Positions 27,451 to 41,538 of a stretch of DNA of 64,000 nt are shown here, in pieces. The notes beneath the pieces were generated by a model. The model was not told where the DNA came from. It made no database searches and worked only from the letters and a program-made list of their open reading frames with translations. This stretch comes from Paramecium sonneborni (Eukaryota > Ciliophora > Oligohymenophorea > Peniculida > Parameciidae), in assembly GCA_905182985.1 (NCBI GenBank), contig CAJJDN010000062.1, positions 290,770-354,769 on the forward strand. The letters are read 5' to 3'. The number at the start of each line of letters is the position of its first letter. Positions within the stretch are counted from its first letter, which is position 1. The translations under genes were made by a program, and so were the position numbers.

Positions 27451-28687
27451 ATGAATTCTAGAGACCCTCCTAGTAAAATTTTGTTATTGATCATAACTTA
27501 CTTGCCTCATTCATTCCCACTAACTAATGATTTTTTATTTGAGACTTTTAAATAGTATGGAGAAGTCAAAAAAATATTAATTTTCGAAAGAGGAAAGACA
27601 AACAAAGCATTTGTAGAATACAATGAAGTTAAACAAGCTATTTCAGCAAGACGTAATATGATAGGAAAATCCCTCACTCCTTAAGGTGGAAAGTAACACT
27701 TTCAGTTATATTTATACCAGATTATTGATTCATTATTCTCGCTTGAAATAACTAGACTTAGAAGTGGTTGATCATACAAGAGGTTCTGAATACCATTCTG
27801 ATGATGAAGAAACACAAGGAGAATAGAAGTCTTCTTTATAAGCGATGACGCTACCTAATTTAAATCAGGTATCTCCTCCTTTAATCAAACCTTAATCTAT
27901 TGAATAAATGCCGAATATTTAAAATCAATTCAATGATATACTCAAAATTACAGAAGAATCACCCTCTAAAGCAATGTAACTATTTTATTATCTATCTTCT
28001 AGAATGGAAACTCAATTAAGACAATTAGAAAGAATTTTAGATGATGATTATGAATAAGAAGTAGCCAAAATTTAATTCACTCAATTAGATTCCAATGATT
28101 TGGTCATCTAAGAATTATTAAATCAATAACCATCTAAATTTCTTAAAGTTTCTAATCTAGATGAAAGAGTCACTCCAAGAATGCTTTATAATCTATTTAA
28201 CAGATTTGGACATCTGGAAGCCTTATTATTAAAAAAAAATAATCGATAATCAATTCTATAATTTTTAAATAAGGAGAATGCAATTATAGCCAAAGAATTA
28301 CTCAATAATGTTGTTTTTTTTGGAAATGAGGTTAGTATTTCATTCTATTATCCTAGTTGAGAATCTTATTCTATAATACTCATAATCCCCAACTATAATC
28401 AATAAATTCTAATGAAGAATATTATCAAGGTAGTTAAACCAAATTTAAAATTGTTCCCTTAACTAGAGTTCTCTAATTTTCTGGAATTCCTTAATTATTA
28501 GAAATCCAAGACATGGTTAAATTAGTTGGGAAAATTTAAGGTAATCCTAATATCATTTTTAGAAATCAAACTTGATACTTAAAATATTTAAATCACTATG
28601 GTTGATATCTATGAAGCATTGAAAGTAATCTCAGTCTTTTCCGAGTATGAATACAAAGGAAATAAAATTAGTTTGACTTTAAAATGA
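27451..28687 (+). CDS. PTB/hnRNP-L-like RNA-binding protein
   Basis: Two or three RRMs of the polypyrimidine-tract-binding type are visible. RRM1: SKILLLIITYLPHSFPLTND, FKQYGEVKKILIFERGKTNKAFVEY, then after a 28-nt intron KLLIHYSRLKQLDL. RRM2 after an acidic linker: SKFLKVSNLDERVTPRMLYNLFNRFGHLEALLL. The C-terminal piece, NKISLTLK, ends a further RRM after a 22-nt intron. PTB-type RRMs often lack aromatic RNP residues, as here. The role would be pre-mRNA splicing or RNA stability; the target is unknown. Introns are at about 27694-27721, 28331-28356 and 28542-28563. Confidence 0.87.
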
Positions 28688-28765
28688 CTATGTATATATT
28701 TGATATTAAAATATTATAATTTAACTCTATATAAATTTATGATAAATTAGCAAGAGTATACAAAC

Positions 28766-31700
28766 ATGATTATTATGGCCTTTTAAGGTAAAGAGAGTGG
28801 AGCTAGAAAGAAAGCAGAAGAATTATTAATACAAACCTGTCAGAATGATGTTAGATCTATCGATATTTTATGTGAATTATCAACATAATAAAATGATTAA
28901 TTATTAGCTGAATAAGCAGCAATTACAATAATAACTGCTGTTAAAAAATTCATTGCGAACACAAGTAATAAAATTTGATATTTAAATTAGAACCATATGT
29001 TGTTGAAATGAGATTGCATCATGTTGATCTATTTGTTTAAATGCTATCAAAATAAATATCAGATAAAATTAAATCCAGCATATAATAAGCATTATAATAA
29101 TTAGTTTGTTACGATAAATGTAAATAAATAAATATAATTGAACTTTAGAGAATCACTTCAAGACTCAGCTTAAATAACATATCATCTAATCAATTGAAAG
29201 TAGGTTAGAAAATATGGTAGTGTCTGCATTTTTTATTGCCGAAACTTTATAATTAGATACATAATGGGAGTGGTTTTAATCAATTATCAAGGCAGGTAAA
29301 ATTATTGATAGTTTTTCTTAATCTACAAAAGTACTATGGGCTAAAGTTCTTTTTAATTAATTAAATAAACAATTCACAACTTATTAAATTAGTTTTGTAC
29401 CAGAACCAATACAATAGTACTTTATATACAATGAAGAATTGTGTTAAGTATTAATTTTAAAGACTCAACAATTAACTTTTGTAGGTGAAGATTTAGATTA
29501 TTGTCATTTTGTTGTTGCCTCATAAAGATTAATATATGATTCAATACTTAAATAGTTTAAAGATGCAATCATAGCTAAGAAATGCCCATTTTTAGATATC
29601 ATATGTATTCTAAGTGATGCTTACATTTAAAGTCTTGTGGCTTTTACAATGTCATAGAATTTTTAAAAAGATAACATTAATCAGAATCAATCGAATTTAA
29701 TTAATGAAATCATTAAATTTTTGGCTATTTCATGCAAAAGTATTTAAGTCTATCATATATTTGCGGAATATAGAATGGCTATTTTTATTGATATCATTTT
29801 ACCATTCTTTTCATCAACTTAAAAAGAAATAAATGATCTTATTGATGATCCAAATGAATTTGTTCAATTAACTTAAGATATTTTAGATGAATAAAAATCA
29901 GATATCATTAAATCATCTATTGCTCAATTAATTATAGCTTATTGTTAACAAATTGATGGATCTATATCCTTCTTTACATCATTCTCTATTTTAGCTGCTT
30001 CATATTGTATTTAAAAAGTTTAGAATACAGAAATAAAAGAGTAATTGGGATTAATAATGGAATTAAAAGAACATTATTTTTTAAAATCTATGAATATTAA
30101 TCTGTTATTAGAATCATCCTTATTAATCTTATCAATTGTAAGTAATTATCTTACCTAAAGAAATGAAGTAGGATTAATTTTTAAATCATTTATAAATGAA
30201 TATGGTGATTACCTATTAAATTATTCAATACGTAAATCAATAATATATAATTTTAGCTCTCGTTAAAGCTAGACTTTGTACTTTTATAGGTTCATTTTGT
30301 AAAACAATTTTACATGAGAAAGAGGAATTCTCTTATTCTTTACTTAAATTTTTAATGAATTAGATACAATCTTAAAAAAATGATTAATTTGCTAATTGTT
30401 ATTGTGCAATAGAAGCTATAAAAAATATTATTGAGGAACCTAGTTTAGAAAAAGTTTTGGAATCTTCAATTGGATAAATTTTATTAGTGTTATGTGAATC
30501 TTTGCTATAAAGTGATTTTGAAGTTCATTTTGAAACAATTAAATAAATTTATAAGTAATTGTTAGGTTAATAATTTAAGAACATTCAAACTAGAAGCATC
30601 TATATTAGATTAATCATTAGGTCTAATAGTTTTAAAAATATAAAAAGAATAATAATTATTAGAATAAGGATAAACTGAGAGATAAATTTTAATTAATTAA
30701 ACTTGGAATATACTTAAGGCATTACCTGAAATTGAGAATATCATTCCAGTACATTTTAATCTTTTAGAGAAAAGAGTTTCTGTCTTATATAAGTATATTA
30801 TAAGTAATTAATATTTTAATTTTTTAGATCCTAATATCATAGATTTTGATGAGGATATTGTATATTTTATATCACAATTAATATTTAAAACTAAATTTAT
30901 TAGTGATTATTAAGCTGAAATGTTATTTTAATGTAATAAAGTAATAGAAAAATAAAAATTTACACTTGGATAATTATTTGAGCTTTTTAATTATTACATT
31001 TATTATGGAAAAACATTATTTTAAAATATCAAAGCTCAAGAATTTGTAATGATTATATATCTAAATTTAGTTAATTTAAATATTAGAATCTGTATTTAAT
31101 AATCCACATAGAGGAGAAGCTTCTTAAGGAGAAGCTATTTTATTAATACACTTACTAATTTAAGAATATTAATTAAGTTAAGAGGTTTTAGCATACATTT
31201 ATACAAAAATCTTATAAAGATCTTAATTTGAAGTAAAGAATGATTTTTTGAGAGCTAGATTAATGGGAGTATATATATCAGGTTTTATATAAAATTGTCC
31301 TTAAACTTTAGCATGGATAGAATAATAATAAGGATTTATTTATGATCATATAATTGATTCAAGCAAACATTGTTAACCAGATTATGATAGTCAACTTTAT
31401 GTTTATGGATTCTGTTAACTCTTATTTAAAAACCCTTAACATCTTAATATAACTTTGCTTTAAAATTTTGTATCAGTTTTAAAAAAATAATATCATCATG
31501 ATTTAAAAAAGGCAAAAGATGATAATAATGATAGTGAAGATATGTTCGCATTTAATGATGAATTAGAAGATGCTAAAATTACAATGGAAACATTTCTATG
31601 CAATATTAACAAATATAATGAATTTGATTAATTTCATCTTACATATTAATAAATAAGGAAAACCATTAATATACCAGAATTAATATAAAATGATCCTATT

Positions 31701-31793
31701 TTAAAAAAAGATCTTGATGAATTATTGAAAATAAATAAATTTAATTAAGAGTCTAGAATAATTTTAAAATTGAAAAAGAGAAAATAACCATGA
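28766..31793 (+). CDS. Importin-beta family karyopherin (importin-9/7-like)
   Basis: About 960 residues of HEAT-type helical repeats. The N-terminus is an importin N-domain: KESGARKKAEELLIQTCQND, QQNDQLLAEQAAITIITAVKKFI. The middle has INDLIDDPNEFVQLTQDILDEQ, the family's DxxEFV stretch, and NYSIRKS. The C-terminus ends in an acidic loop and a last repeat, DNNDSEDMFAFNDELEDAK..ESRIILKLKKRKQP. Such proteins carry ribosomal proteins, histones or TBP into the nucleus with RanGTP. Introns are seen at about 28968-28993 and 30232-30256, and others near 29200, 30560 and 31080. The overall layout is closest to importin-9/Kap114, but importin-7/8 is possible. Confidence 0.82.
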
Positions 31794-31866
31794 AATTTAT
31801 ATTGTTAATAAATATACGCATATACTTTAATTAATATTATAAATAACATTTTTCATCTATATATAA

Positions 31867-33066
31867 TCATTCTTAAGCTGCTGAAAAACCATTGAAATCT
31901 CCATTAGTTTCTATAAAATGTGATGCTGGTGTTTCATATATTCTTTTACCAAATTGATCTTTCTTTACTTAAGGCTAAAAAATATATATATAAATAGATA
32001 TTACATAAATATGAGTATTTTCCAAAATTGGTGATGGAATTTCTACTTTATATAATTTTTCCCAATTTATATCAGTAAAAAAATTATGATCTTTAATTTC
32101 TTATATAGATTTAGATCCAAGTCTTTAAGTTGGATCCTTATTCAATAATCTATCCAAAATACTCTTAGATTATTCACTGATAAATTTAGGATAAGTAATT
32201 TATGCATTTTTTATATTATTTTCTATATTTTTATGATTTCCTTAATTATCAAAAAATGGAGTCTAACCAACCAACATTTCATAAATAAGAATTCCAAGAC
32301 ACCAAAAATCAACCATATGATTATGACCTTAATTAAATAATATTTCTGGTGCTAAATATTCAGGGGTTCCTGCAAGCTGAATTTTCAGTAAATATTTAAT
32401 ACCGTAAAAAATTTAGCTTCTTCATTTTCATATTATTTCGATAAACCAAAATCTGCTAATTTTAAATGTCCTTCTTCTGTTACCATTACATTTTCTGGCT
32501 TTAAATCTCTATATATTACTCTTAGAGTATTATGCATATATTCTAAACCTAATACTATTTCAGCTGCACAGAATTTTGTTTATTCTTCTGTAAATCTACC
32601 TTATTATCGTTTTCTTAATACTTTCGCTAATTACCCACCCTTAATAAATCTTAACTTCATTAAAATATATTTTACTCCATCACTAAATAAAGTTTTTATT
32701 CCGTTTAAAATGAGTATTTCAATTTAACAACAAATGGATTTTTACTTGCACCTAATACATTCTTCTCTAACATTGTATGTTCTACAAGCCCATATTTTAA
32801 GATATCAGCTTTTTTTATAACCTTCATTGCATATTCCCTATTATCTTTTCCTTTCATTTTCACTCTTAAAACTTTCCCAAATTTACCCTAATATTTCAAT
32901 CAATCATAATTATTACTCTTCCTATTTCACCTTAACTTAAAAAATCTTTCAAAGTCACCTTCTATTTCTGATTCCTTTTCTCAATTTATTACGCTAAAAA
33001 ACTATCTACTTTCTTTATTGAAGATTTCTAATTCTTTTCTTCCTCTTATAAGAAACAATTCCCCAT
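31867..33066 (-). CDS. AGC-type Ser/Thr protein kinase with N-myristoylation signal
   Basis: The protein starts MGNCFLQEEEKN, a very good N-myristoylation and palmitoylation signal, so it probably sits on membranes. After a Lys-rich linker come the kinase motifs: [14 protein letters not shown] glycine loop (across a 29-nt intron), EYAMKVIKK lysine, [32 protein letters not shown] and [13 protein letters not shown]. The C-terminal AGC tail contains [17 protein letters not shown] and [15 protein letters not shown], close to the usual FxxF hydrophobic motif. About 370 residues. The upstream activator would be a PDK1-like kinase. Its neighbour is the convergent importin gene (73 bp between stops). 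Confidence 0.88.
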
Positions 33067-33991
33067 TCAGTAATTTTAATATTATTTTTTATATTATATT
33101 ATCAATTATTTTCTTACTTTCTTTTTATTAATTCATCAACAACATAAATTTAATTAAATTTTCTTCCTCTTATTATTTATAAACTATAATCCCCTCTTTT
33201 TACTTACATTTTCCATTCTTTAAATCTATAAAATTGTCTAAATTTTAATAAGTATATTTTCAAACAATATTTTATTTATAGTTCCAAATCAAATCATTTT
33301 AATAGTCAATCTTTTTATTTACAACCCTTTCACATCTTATTTTTAATCATAATTAAATCTCTCTTTATTTATCTTAATTTACAATATTAAAATCACTTAT
33401 TTTTAATTAAAATAGTTTTTATTACATTATAAAATCATTAAATATCTTATTTGATTAACTGTCTTAAGATTTTTATTAATTAAAGCTATTTTAATAATTA
33501 TTTTACATAAAATAATCCATCCAATTTAGTAATTATTAATTATTTCTTTAATTTGAACAGGAAAAGATAAAATCTGATGCAATAGTGGCTAAAGAAATAG
33601 TTCATTAATAGATTTTAATCTAGAATAAAATAACAATTTAATCAAAATAATTATTAGAATTTTAATTATTTAACAGTATCCAAAAATTTACTATTAATTT
33701 TTCTAAATTTTTGACATACTCTATAATTAATGATAGATTTGTTCTTCTAAATATAGATTTTTTTATTTGATACTGAATATATTCTCTAATAGAAACAAGG
33801 TTTTGACAATCAAAATAGTAAAATAATTGGAGAATTTAAATTAAAATTTTTATTTGTAGAATTTAGAATCTTTGATATATCATTTTTTAATATGAAAGTT
33901 TAAATCATTATTTATTATATATATAAAAAATAGGCTTAAAATTAAAGATTTTATAAATCTTTTTATTTTCTATATTAATATATATTTTCAT
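33067..33991. other. Long AT-rich intergenic region
   Basis: About 920 bp of very AT-rich DNA between the kinase start and the end of the Nuf2 gene. I see no exon or structured RNA. It must contain the promoter of the kinase gene. Confidence 0.45.
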
Positions 33992-35321
33992 TCAAATTCT
34001 ATTTTATTTAATAAGATTTCAATGTTTTTTGTATATTATTCAATTTCTTTATTCTATTAAGTCACTACTTATTTTAAATTAGCTTCAATTGATGATTTTA
34101 TTTCATCATTTTCTAACGTAATCTTCTATTAGTCTTATTTCTTCAATTGTATTTATAAATATTCTTATTATTCTTTTTTTACATCTGCCTATAATTCTTA
34201 CAATTTATTTTGTAAATCTATTAAAGATTGTAAACTATATTAGTTTGATGTATTGTTTTTTTCAGATTCAACTACTTTCTATTATTATAGCTACTCTTTA
34301 TTTTACTGCAATTTTTACAAAGCTAAATTTTCTTAAAGAATTTTATTTGTTACAGTAAATATTTAATCATTAAATTTTTCAAAATTATTATCTTCCTGAA
34401 TTAAAGCATTTTCTGCATCCTTTACTTATTCAAATAATCTTAAAAAATTATCGTAATCATAGTATAATTATTTATAAATCTTTCCAATCTTAAAAGTTTC
34501 ACTTTATAATTCTTTTTAACATTTATCTACTTCAATTTGAAGACTTTCAACTCTTCTTTAACTATCATTTACCTTTTTCTCTAAATTTCTTGGATCTTTA
34601 ACTATCATACTATTACAATTATGATATATAGTTACCCTTCCAAAATAGATAATTCATTTTAGGCTACTTACAATTTTTCAATTAAATTCTTCTACTTTTT
34701 TTCTGCATCTTTCAATTCATTTTAATTTTATGAAATAGAATTTTATAATTTTAAATTTTAATTTCTTTTAGCTAATAGTTCAGATTCAGCCTTATGTTTC
34801 ATTTATTTATATTACTCAAATTTTTTCTTTTTCAAATCCATGTCTTTATATTTCATTTATATTAAGTCTTCTAATTCACTTTTTTATTTTCGAGCCTATT
34901 GTAAATCAACATCTTCAAGTTATATCTAAATTATTGTTATAAAAATATAATTACTATTTCTTTGTCTTTCTTTTCCCATTTTTAAGATTGCTCTTTTTTC
35001 CATATGCAATACTTGCATAATTATGTAAGATTGTGTTTCATTCTTTTTTAATCAGGATCTGTTAAATCTACCATCTAAAAATCAATCACTCCAACTGTTT
35101 TAAACATCAACTTACAACGATAAAATAATTAGAGTGTTTAATTTTCTAGAGTAAAATTATCATCAAAATTTATTATATCACAAAACTCTTATAAGATTTA
35201 ATTCAATTACTTTTTCATATATCATAACTAATTAGCTATGATCAGGACTGAAATTGTTTTCAACTGAATTATAAATTTGAAGATCTTTCAACATTTGAAC
35301 TAAATCTGAGCTTGAATTCAT
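33992..35321 (-). CDS. NUF2: Kinetochore protein Nuf2
   Basis: Nuf2 pairs with Ndc80/Hec1 and helps to couple kinetochores to microtubules. The N-terminal calponin-homology region reads LVQMLKDLQIYNSVENNFSPDHSQL, joined by a 19-nt intron ending AAG to QLNQILQEFCDIINFD, then LFYRCKLMFKTVGVIDFQMVDLTDPDQKRMKHNLTQL, which matches the Nuf2 FYxxxGIxDF..D..P...R pattern. A long coiled coil follows, with IVKDPRNLEKKVND standing where human Nuf2 has IVDSPEKLKNY. About 420 residues. Further introns are at about 34918-34945 and 34612-34637. Ciliate kinetochores act in the micronucleus. Confidence 0.85.
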
Positions 35322-35424
35322 GTTTAGAATTATTAATAAATTAATTTAAAAAATTGTATACTTTTTAATTTGATTTACCATTATTTATGGCTTAGTAAAA
35401 TTATGCATAATAATACTAATAAAA

Positions 35425-38199
35425 TCAAATTAACTGTAATATTTCAAAAAGATCTTTTATAATTAATGGTTTGGTCAATACATCACTCATCCCAGAATTT
35501 AAACACATCAGAATATCATTTTTACTATTAAATGCAGTTAATCCTATTATATGAATTTATGGTATTTAATGCTATTCCATCATTAATTTCAATTACTTGG
35601 TGGCTTATATTCCATTCATTATTGGCATTTGATAATCCATTAATATTAATAAAAATAAACTGCAATTATGACTACATTTTTGAGTTTCTTTTATTAGTTA
35701 AATAGCTTCCTCGCCATTAAATGCCTTAAATATAATATGTTATAGTACTAAAAGAACTTCAAATCCTTATTATGATAATAAGAATTGAATAGATTTTTAA
35801 TTAAATATTTCATCATCTACTGATAAAATCCTCTTACAATTACATTTTTTCTTTCTCATAATTGATTTTAGATTTTATTCACTTTCTTAATCTTCTTAAA
35901 GCTTTAATTATTTATAACTTACAATTTTTGTTTATTGATGATTACTTTTAGGTGATAATTCTTATTTACTCAATTTAATCTTTTATTGAGCATTTTCTGT
36001 AAATAAAAAAGGTTACAAATGATGTAATTCAGCAATTTATAAATCTTAATCTAAATTTATGATACTATCAGAAAATATTGAATTTTCATTTGATTTTACA
36101 GATTTAAGGGTTACTTTTTTTACAAATTGAGTGTTAAGTTTACGATTTGAAACAAATAAATCACTAATTTAAATTAGAGTTCCATTTATAGAAACATGAT
36201 GATTTGAACCTGAAAGATTGCTTTATCTTAATTTGCTATTAAATCTTATTGGTTTCTCCTTATAATGAATACTTGATGATTGATGAGTCAATTTATGATT
36301 CTAAATATAAAATGTTACTTTTGTTCCCTGTCCTTATCCTCCAGATCTTATTAATAATGATTTATAATCAGCAGGACATAATTTTGATAATAACATAGAT
36401 GAAATCAATAAACCAAATCCATGCCAAGATTTATATTAAGAAAAGTTTTAATTTTATTCAACATCTAATAGCATTTAATGTATATTAATTAATTAATCTT
36501 CTTCTATTCCGAAACCTTCATCTTTTATTGTAATCTTTAAATAATTAGATGAAAAAGAGGTCAATTTTAAAAGAATATATCCACTATTTGAGTATTTAAT
36601 CGAATTTTATAATATATTTACTATAATCTGAACCAATCTTGAAAAATCTGTGCAAAGATTATTCAATTAATTCTCCAATAAATCGACATACAATATTAAA
36701 TTTTTCATTTCTATAACTGATTTAAATAATTTGTTTATCTCATCAACTAAATCCTTTATTTAAAAATCTTTAATATCTAATTCTAAATTATCTGCACATA
36801 ATGAACTAAAATCAATAATATCATTGATCAAGTAAGATTATAGCCTCAATGCATTTATGGCAGGTTATATAAAATTAATTTTGATATCTTCCTCTACACT
36901 TTTATGATTTAAACAATACTATAAAAAATTACATGAACTATTCAAAGGTGTCCTTAATTCATGTGAAAATGATTAAGCTATCTTTATGTTAAATAAAATA
37001 TTTTACTTAAGTTTTAAATTAATCTTTTATTAGCTCATCATAATACTTATTTTGCTTTGATATGTCAATTAATGTTAAAATTATTTCATCATCTTCTTAA
37101 TTAATAATAATTTATCCACTATAGGTAGAGCATTTACTATTTTCCCAAAAATACTGACAAAATAATTCCAAAGTATTATTCATGGAATTTGTAGTTTCGC
37201 TTAGTTTACCTATTTTGTAGTTTTCTAAAATTTCAGCTAATTTTTTAGTTTCTTTAAATTATTAATTTATGCTTTCTTAATCACAAAAATCTTTTTTGTC
37301 TTAATTACTTTTTAATGTTGTACCATTATTTCTTAATCTATTCTTTTTTATATGCTGATCAGTAGCGATGTTTTTTTAATCTTCGAAAAATTCTAAGTTT
37401 ATATGAATTAAAATTTACCTGAAATAATTGAAAAATCCAATTAATTAAGTATTAATTTATCGAATTCTTCCTCAGTTTTACAAATTGTCGAAAAATGTTT
37501 ATATACATTTTAATTTTTATATGTTAATTTCAAATCTTTTTTGGAAATCAAAATGAAACATATAGGTAGAGTGGATATTCTACTCATCCAGGTATTTTCT
37601 TTAGAAAAAATTGTTAATGTTTCTCGATTAATTTTATTTTAAAAAGAGCTAAATAATATATCTCCAACATTTTATTTTTTAAATTATTTCAATAGTAAAC
37701 CTAATTAGTATATTTCTTAGAATAAAATGCTTGTAATAATGCATATATCTATAATTTAAAATTAAATGATCATTATTACTAAACAACTAACTTTAGTGAT
37801 AAATTTTTGAATAGAATACTCTAAGCTAATCATGTTTGGTGAATAATTATTATGCTCACAAATTAATGCTACTATTAATATATAATCTTATCCAATCAAC
37901 AAAAGAAAAAGAATTGAATTGAATTTTACCACAAGCAAAAGAATATTAATTATCACATGAGTTAGTTTTTTCTAAAATGATAATATTATCAAAGCCATTA
38001 AGATACTAATAGACATTTTTGGAATGATGTATTCTAAATAATAGGGATACTGAATCAATAAAGCAAGGTCAACTAGACAATGCAAAATATGAAATATCAA
38101 AATTTAAATGACATTTTATTTTGAAACAATTCCTCTTGTATTTATAAGCAAACTATCTTAAGCCTTTTTAGAAGGAGAGTCCAAGGAATTTTGTAACAT
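35425..38199 (-). CDS. Hybrid sensor histidine kinase 1
   Basis: Order: about four N-terminal membrane helices (ILIFHILHCLVDLALLI, ISILMALIILSF, ILFLLLIG), a cytoplasmic PAS-like sensor, a dimerisation domain with H-box FSHELRTPLNSS, an ATPase domain (N-box NILQNSIKYS, G1 DEGFGIEEDQ, G2 WHGFGLLIS, GGQGQGTKV), and a C-terminal receiver. The receiver has ILSVDDEIFNQ (acidic pocket), LILMDYQMPIMNG (phosphorylated Asp), GLTAF and DVLTKPL (lysine). It autophosphorylates on His and passes phosphate to its own Asp. Introns include one after IISG near 37390. It lies directly upstream of a sister gene on the same strand with the same layout. Confidence 0.9.
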
Positions 38200-38422
38200 T
38201 ATAGTTTTTATCTATTTATATTAATTATTTGAGCTAGAGAGAAAATATCATAGAAGCAAATCTTGATATATGAAATTTTCAATAAATATCAACCAAAAAA
38301 GTTATGAAAATGTGAAGATGATTAAGATTTGATCGTTTTTTAAGTATACAAAACTTTTTATTTTTTTTTGTAATAAGATTAAATTTTCATTAATAAATAA
38401 AACTATATATTTCCATAAATAT

Positions 38423-41122
38423 TCAAACAAGAGTCAAAATTTCTTTCAACTCTTTTAAATTAAGAGGTTTTGATAGTACATCACTCATGCCTGCTTTAAT
38501 ACAATTAGAAATTTCAGTAGCATTAGTAAAAGCTGTTAATCCTATAATATGTATTTTAGGAATTTGTTTTTTATTCATCATATCAATAAGCTTTGAAGTT
38601 GTCGTACAGCCATCCATTATTGGCATTTGATAATCCATCAATATCAAAGTAAATAATTAACATTTAGGACTACAAGGAATTGCTTATTCGACAATTCTAA
38701 TGGCCTCAACTCCATTAAATGCCTTAATTGATAATTTTAAAATAATTACTAAAATCACATTGAATCCTAATTTGGCCAATAAAATTTGAATCGATTTCTA
38801 ATTAAAAATTTCATCATCAACAGACAATAAATTTTAACAGGAACATTTTTTCTTTTTTTAAAAAAGCTATAGAAAGTCTTAATCTTCTGTTTTACATCCT
38901 TCAATTATCATTTTTAAGTTTTAACAATTATTTACATAATCAACTTATTTTGAAAACTTAATTAATTTATCTGTAATCAATGATGGTGAAAGAGGTGAAA
39001 GCTAACCTAATTTAAATTATAAAGATTCAAATGATTTACTATCAGTACAATTAAAATCATTTTTATTAGATTCATGTCTTTTCACACTTTAACTAAATTA
39101 CTTAGAATGACTAATATTTCTAAATTCTGTTGCCTAAAATAAAGCACAATTTAGTTCTATATTAAATAATTCTCCTTCATGTGAACTTTAAAATCTAGAA
39201 GAACTTTATCTTAAAGTATTTTATCTAGGCCTCTCTATTTTATGTTAATTTTCAACATAAAACCAAACTTATGATCCTTAATCTTAGCCTGATGAATGAA
39301 TTTATAAAAATTTATTTTCTTTTGGTGCTATTTAACTAACTAAAATTGCAGAAATTAGTAAACCAAATCCTTACCAAGTCTTATTTAACTAAATATCTTT
39401 ATATTGCTCTATATTTTATAAAAGAGATTGTAATTAATTTAAATGATCATTCTCTATTCCTATACCTTAATCAGAAACACATATTTTTAAACCTTAATTT
39501 TAAGTTGTTTATATTTGCAAAATGACTGCTCCTTCTAATGAAAATTTAAGTGAATTCTATATCAAATTTACTAATATTTAGATAAGTCTTAAATAGTCTG
39601 ATGTTATTTTATTAGTGGTACATTCAAGTAAATTAATCTTAAATTCTATTCTTTTCATTTCAAATTAAGTTTTAAACAATAAGATTATCTCTTAAAGTAT
39701 TTCTTTGATCGAAAATTCTCTAACAGAAAGTATAAAATTATTTGTTGAAATTTACGATAAGTCTATTATGTCACTAATTATATATGATTGTAATTTTAAT
39801 GAATTGATTGCTGGTTACAAATAATCATCTTTTATATACTCCTAAATGTCTTAATCATATTAGCAAGAGACAAGAAAATTTAAAGCACTATTTAATGGAG
39901 TCCTTAATTCATGAGAAAAAGATTCTATTATCTAAATTGCTAATTAAGTAAATACCTTTGACTTAAACTCAGAATTAGAAGTTAATTCGTTTAATTCATT
40001 TTATTTTGAAATATCTGTAAGTGTAAGTAACACTTCCCCTTCCTATTCAGAAAAAATAATGTGTCCTGAAAGTTGAAACTTTTTTGATGAAAAAGAATAA
40101 TTATAATTTACAGTAACTGATTACCAGCTTTAATCTGAATAAATTTCAATATGGTGACCTAATATTTTTTAGTCCTACATAGTACTTTACTTTATGTTTG
40201 TCAAAATATCAAAAATTGATGATTGTTGTGTTGCTAAGAATTCCAGAGAATCTCCTTCTTTTGATTATTCTTGTTTTTATTATGGTGATTATTAAAAAGA
40301 GAGAGAATCACTTTTATATTGCCACAAATTTTATTTCTTTGTTTACCTTTAGTTGATTTTAGGTTTTTAGTACAATTATTTAATTTTATCGATTTTATCC
40401 TATATTATACTAAATTATAATTTATGTAATATTAATTCATCTAACTAATCTTCCTTTTCATAACACTATTTAAAATACGTGAATAAAAAATTATTTTTAT
40501 AAGTTACTTTTAAATTAGTTAAACTTATAACCATAAAACATTATGGAATTAAATTTAACCGATAATTCCAATCTTAATCTGAAGCTTTGATCGTATTTTG
40601 ATAACTACTGGTAATATTATATTAATATTATTTATTCTCGTTAGACTTATCTAAAATGAGTTTATTTATTTCGATCAAAATTGTGTATGAAAGTGTTATT
40701 GTTAAAAATATATTATAATTAAATATCATGATTATGAGAGTAATAAATCGTAAAAGTATATGATCAAATTATTTTAATATACTTTTTCTAGATGATGATA
40801 TTAAATCTAAACGCTCAAATAATGCTATTATTAAAATTTATAAATCAGAGCCGATAACAACTATTAGTATAAGTGTTGCAACTTTACTTAAAAGTATACA
40901 TATTTATTAATAAAGTATAGCTTTCTCTTTTGGCAAAAATAATTATTATAATGCAAGAAATCCATTAATCGAACAAATAATTACTGAAATAAGTTGTCCT
41001 TCAGCATCATAAGTAATAATAAGTATGTTAATTAGTATTTAAAAGAGAAAGAATACAGTAATGGAGTAGTCCTTAGTATAGCAATGAAATTAAGTTCTAT
41101 TTTTCGATTTTTCTTTAATCAT
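38423..41122 (-). CDS. Hybrid sensor histidine kinase 2
   Basis: This is a diverged paralogue of the previous gene. The start MIKEKSKNRTQFHCY leads into five or six membrane helices (ISVIICSINGFLALQ, VATLILIVVIGSDL, FITLIIMIFNYNIFL). A PAS-like region, H-box FSHELRTPLNSALNF, N-box ILVNLIQNSLKFS, G1 DQGIGIEND, G2 WQGFGLLISA and a receiver follow. The receiver has LLSVDDEIFNQK, LILMDYQMPIMDG, GLTAF and DVLSKPL, so all catalytic residues are kept. Small introns occur throughout. The neighbours stop and start 223 bp apart. The ligand is unknown. Confidence 0.9.
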
Positions 41123-41538
41123 TATTATTTCTTAAATATAGTGTTGGCTTAATAATTTTTTTAATTAAAATTAATGGTATTTCAAGCCAAATTTTAATTG
41201 ATCTTACTATTAAATCGATTAAACCTTGCAAATGTTATATTTTTGGATATATCTTACATTTTGACTATTCTAACTAATAGAAGGCAAATTGAAATAATTT
41301 CAATTCATGAGCTTTCCAAGTTTAACAAAATAAAAATATATATATTGATTTCTTTTTTAATTGTTAAAACTTTAGATCAAAATTAGAAATTAAGTTTTTT
41401 TAATCTTCATAAATCAAATTTGTTAATCAAACAATTGAAATCATGGAGTATTCTATAAGATGTAAAAATATATTGAATTTAAAAAAGTACTTAATTAGTT
41501 TTTCTTCGTAAAAAATTCCTAATTAAATAATTTTTACT
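41123..41538. other. Divergent intergenic region
   Basis: This stretch lies between the start codons of two divergent genes and should hold both promoters. A 62-codon plus-strand open frame at 41198 is hydrophobic but lacks support from any domain, so I do not call it. Confidence 0.45.
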
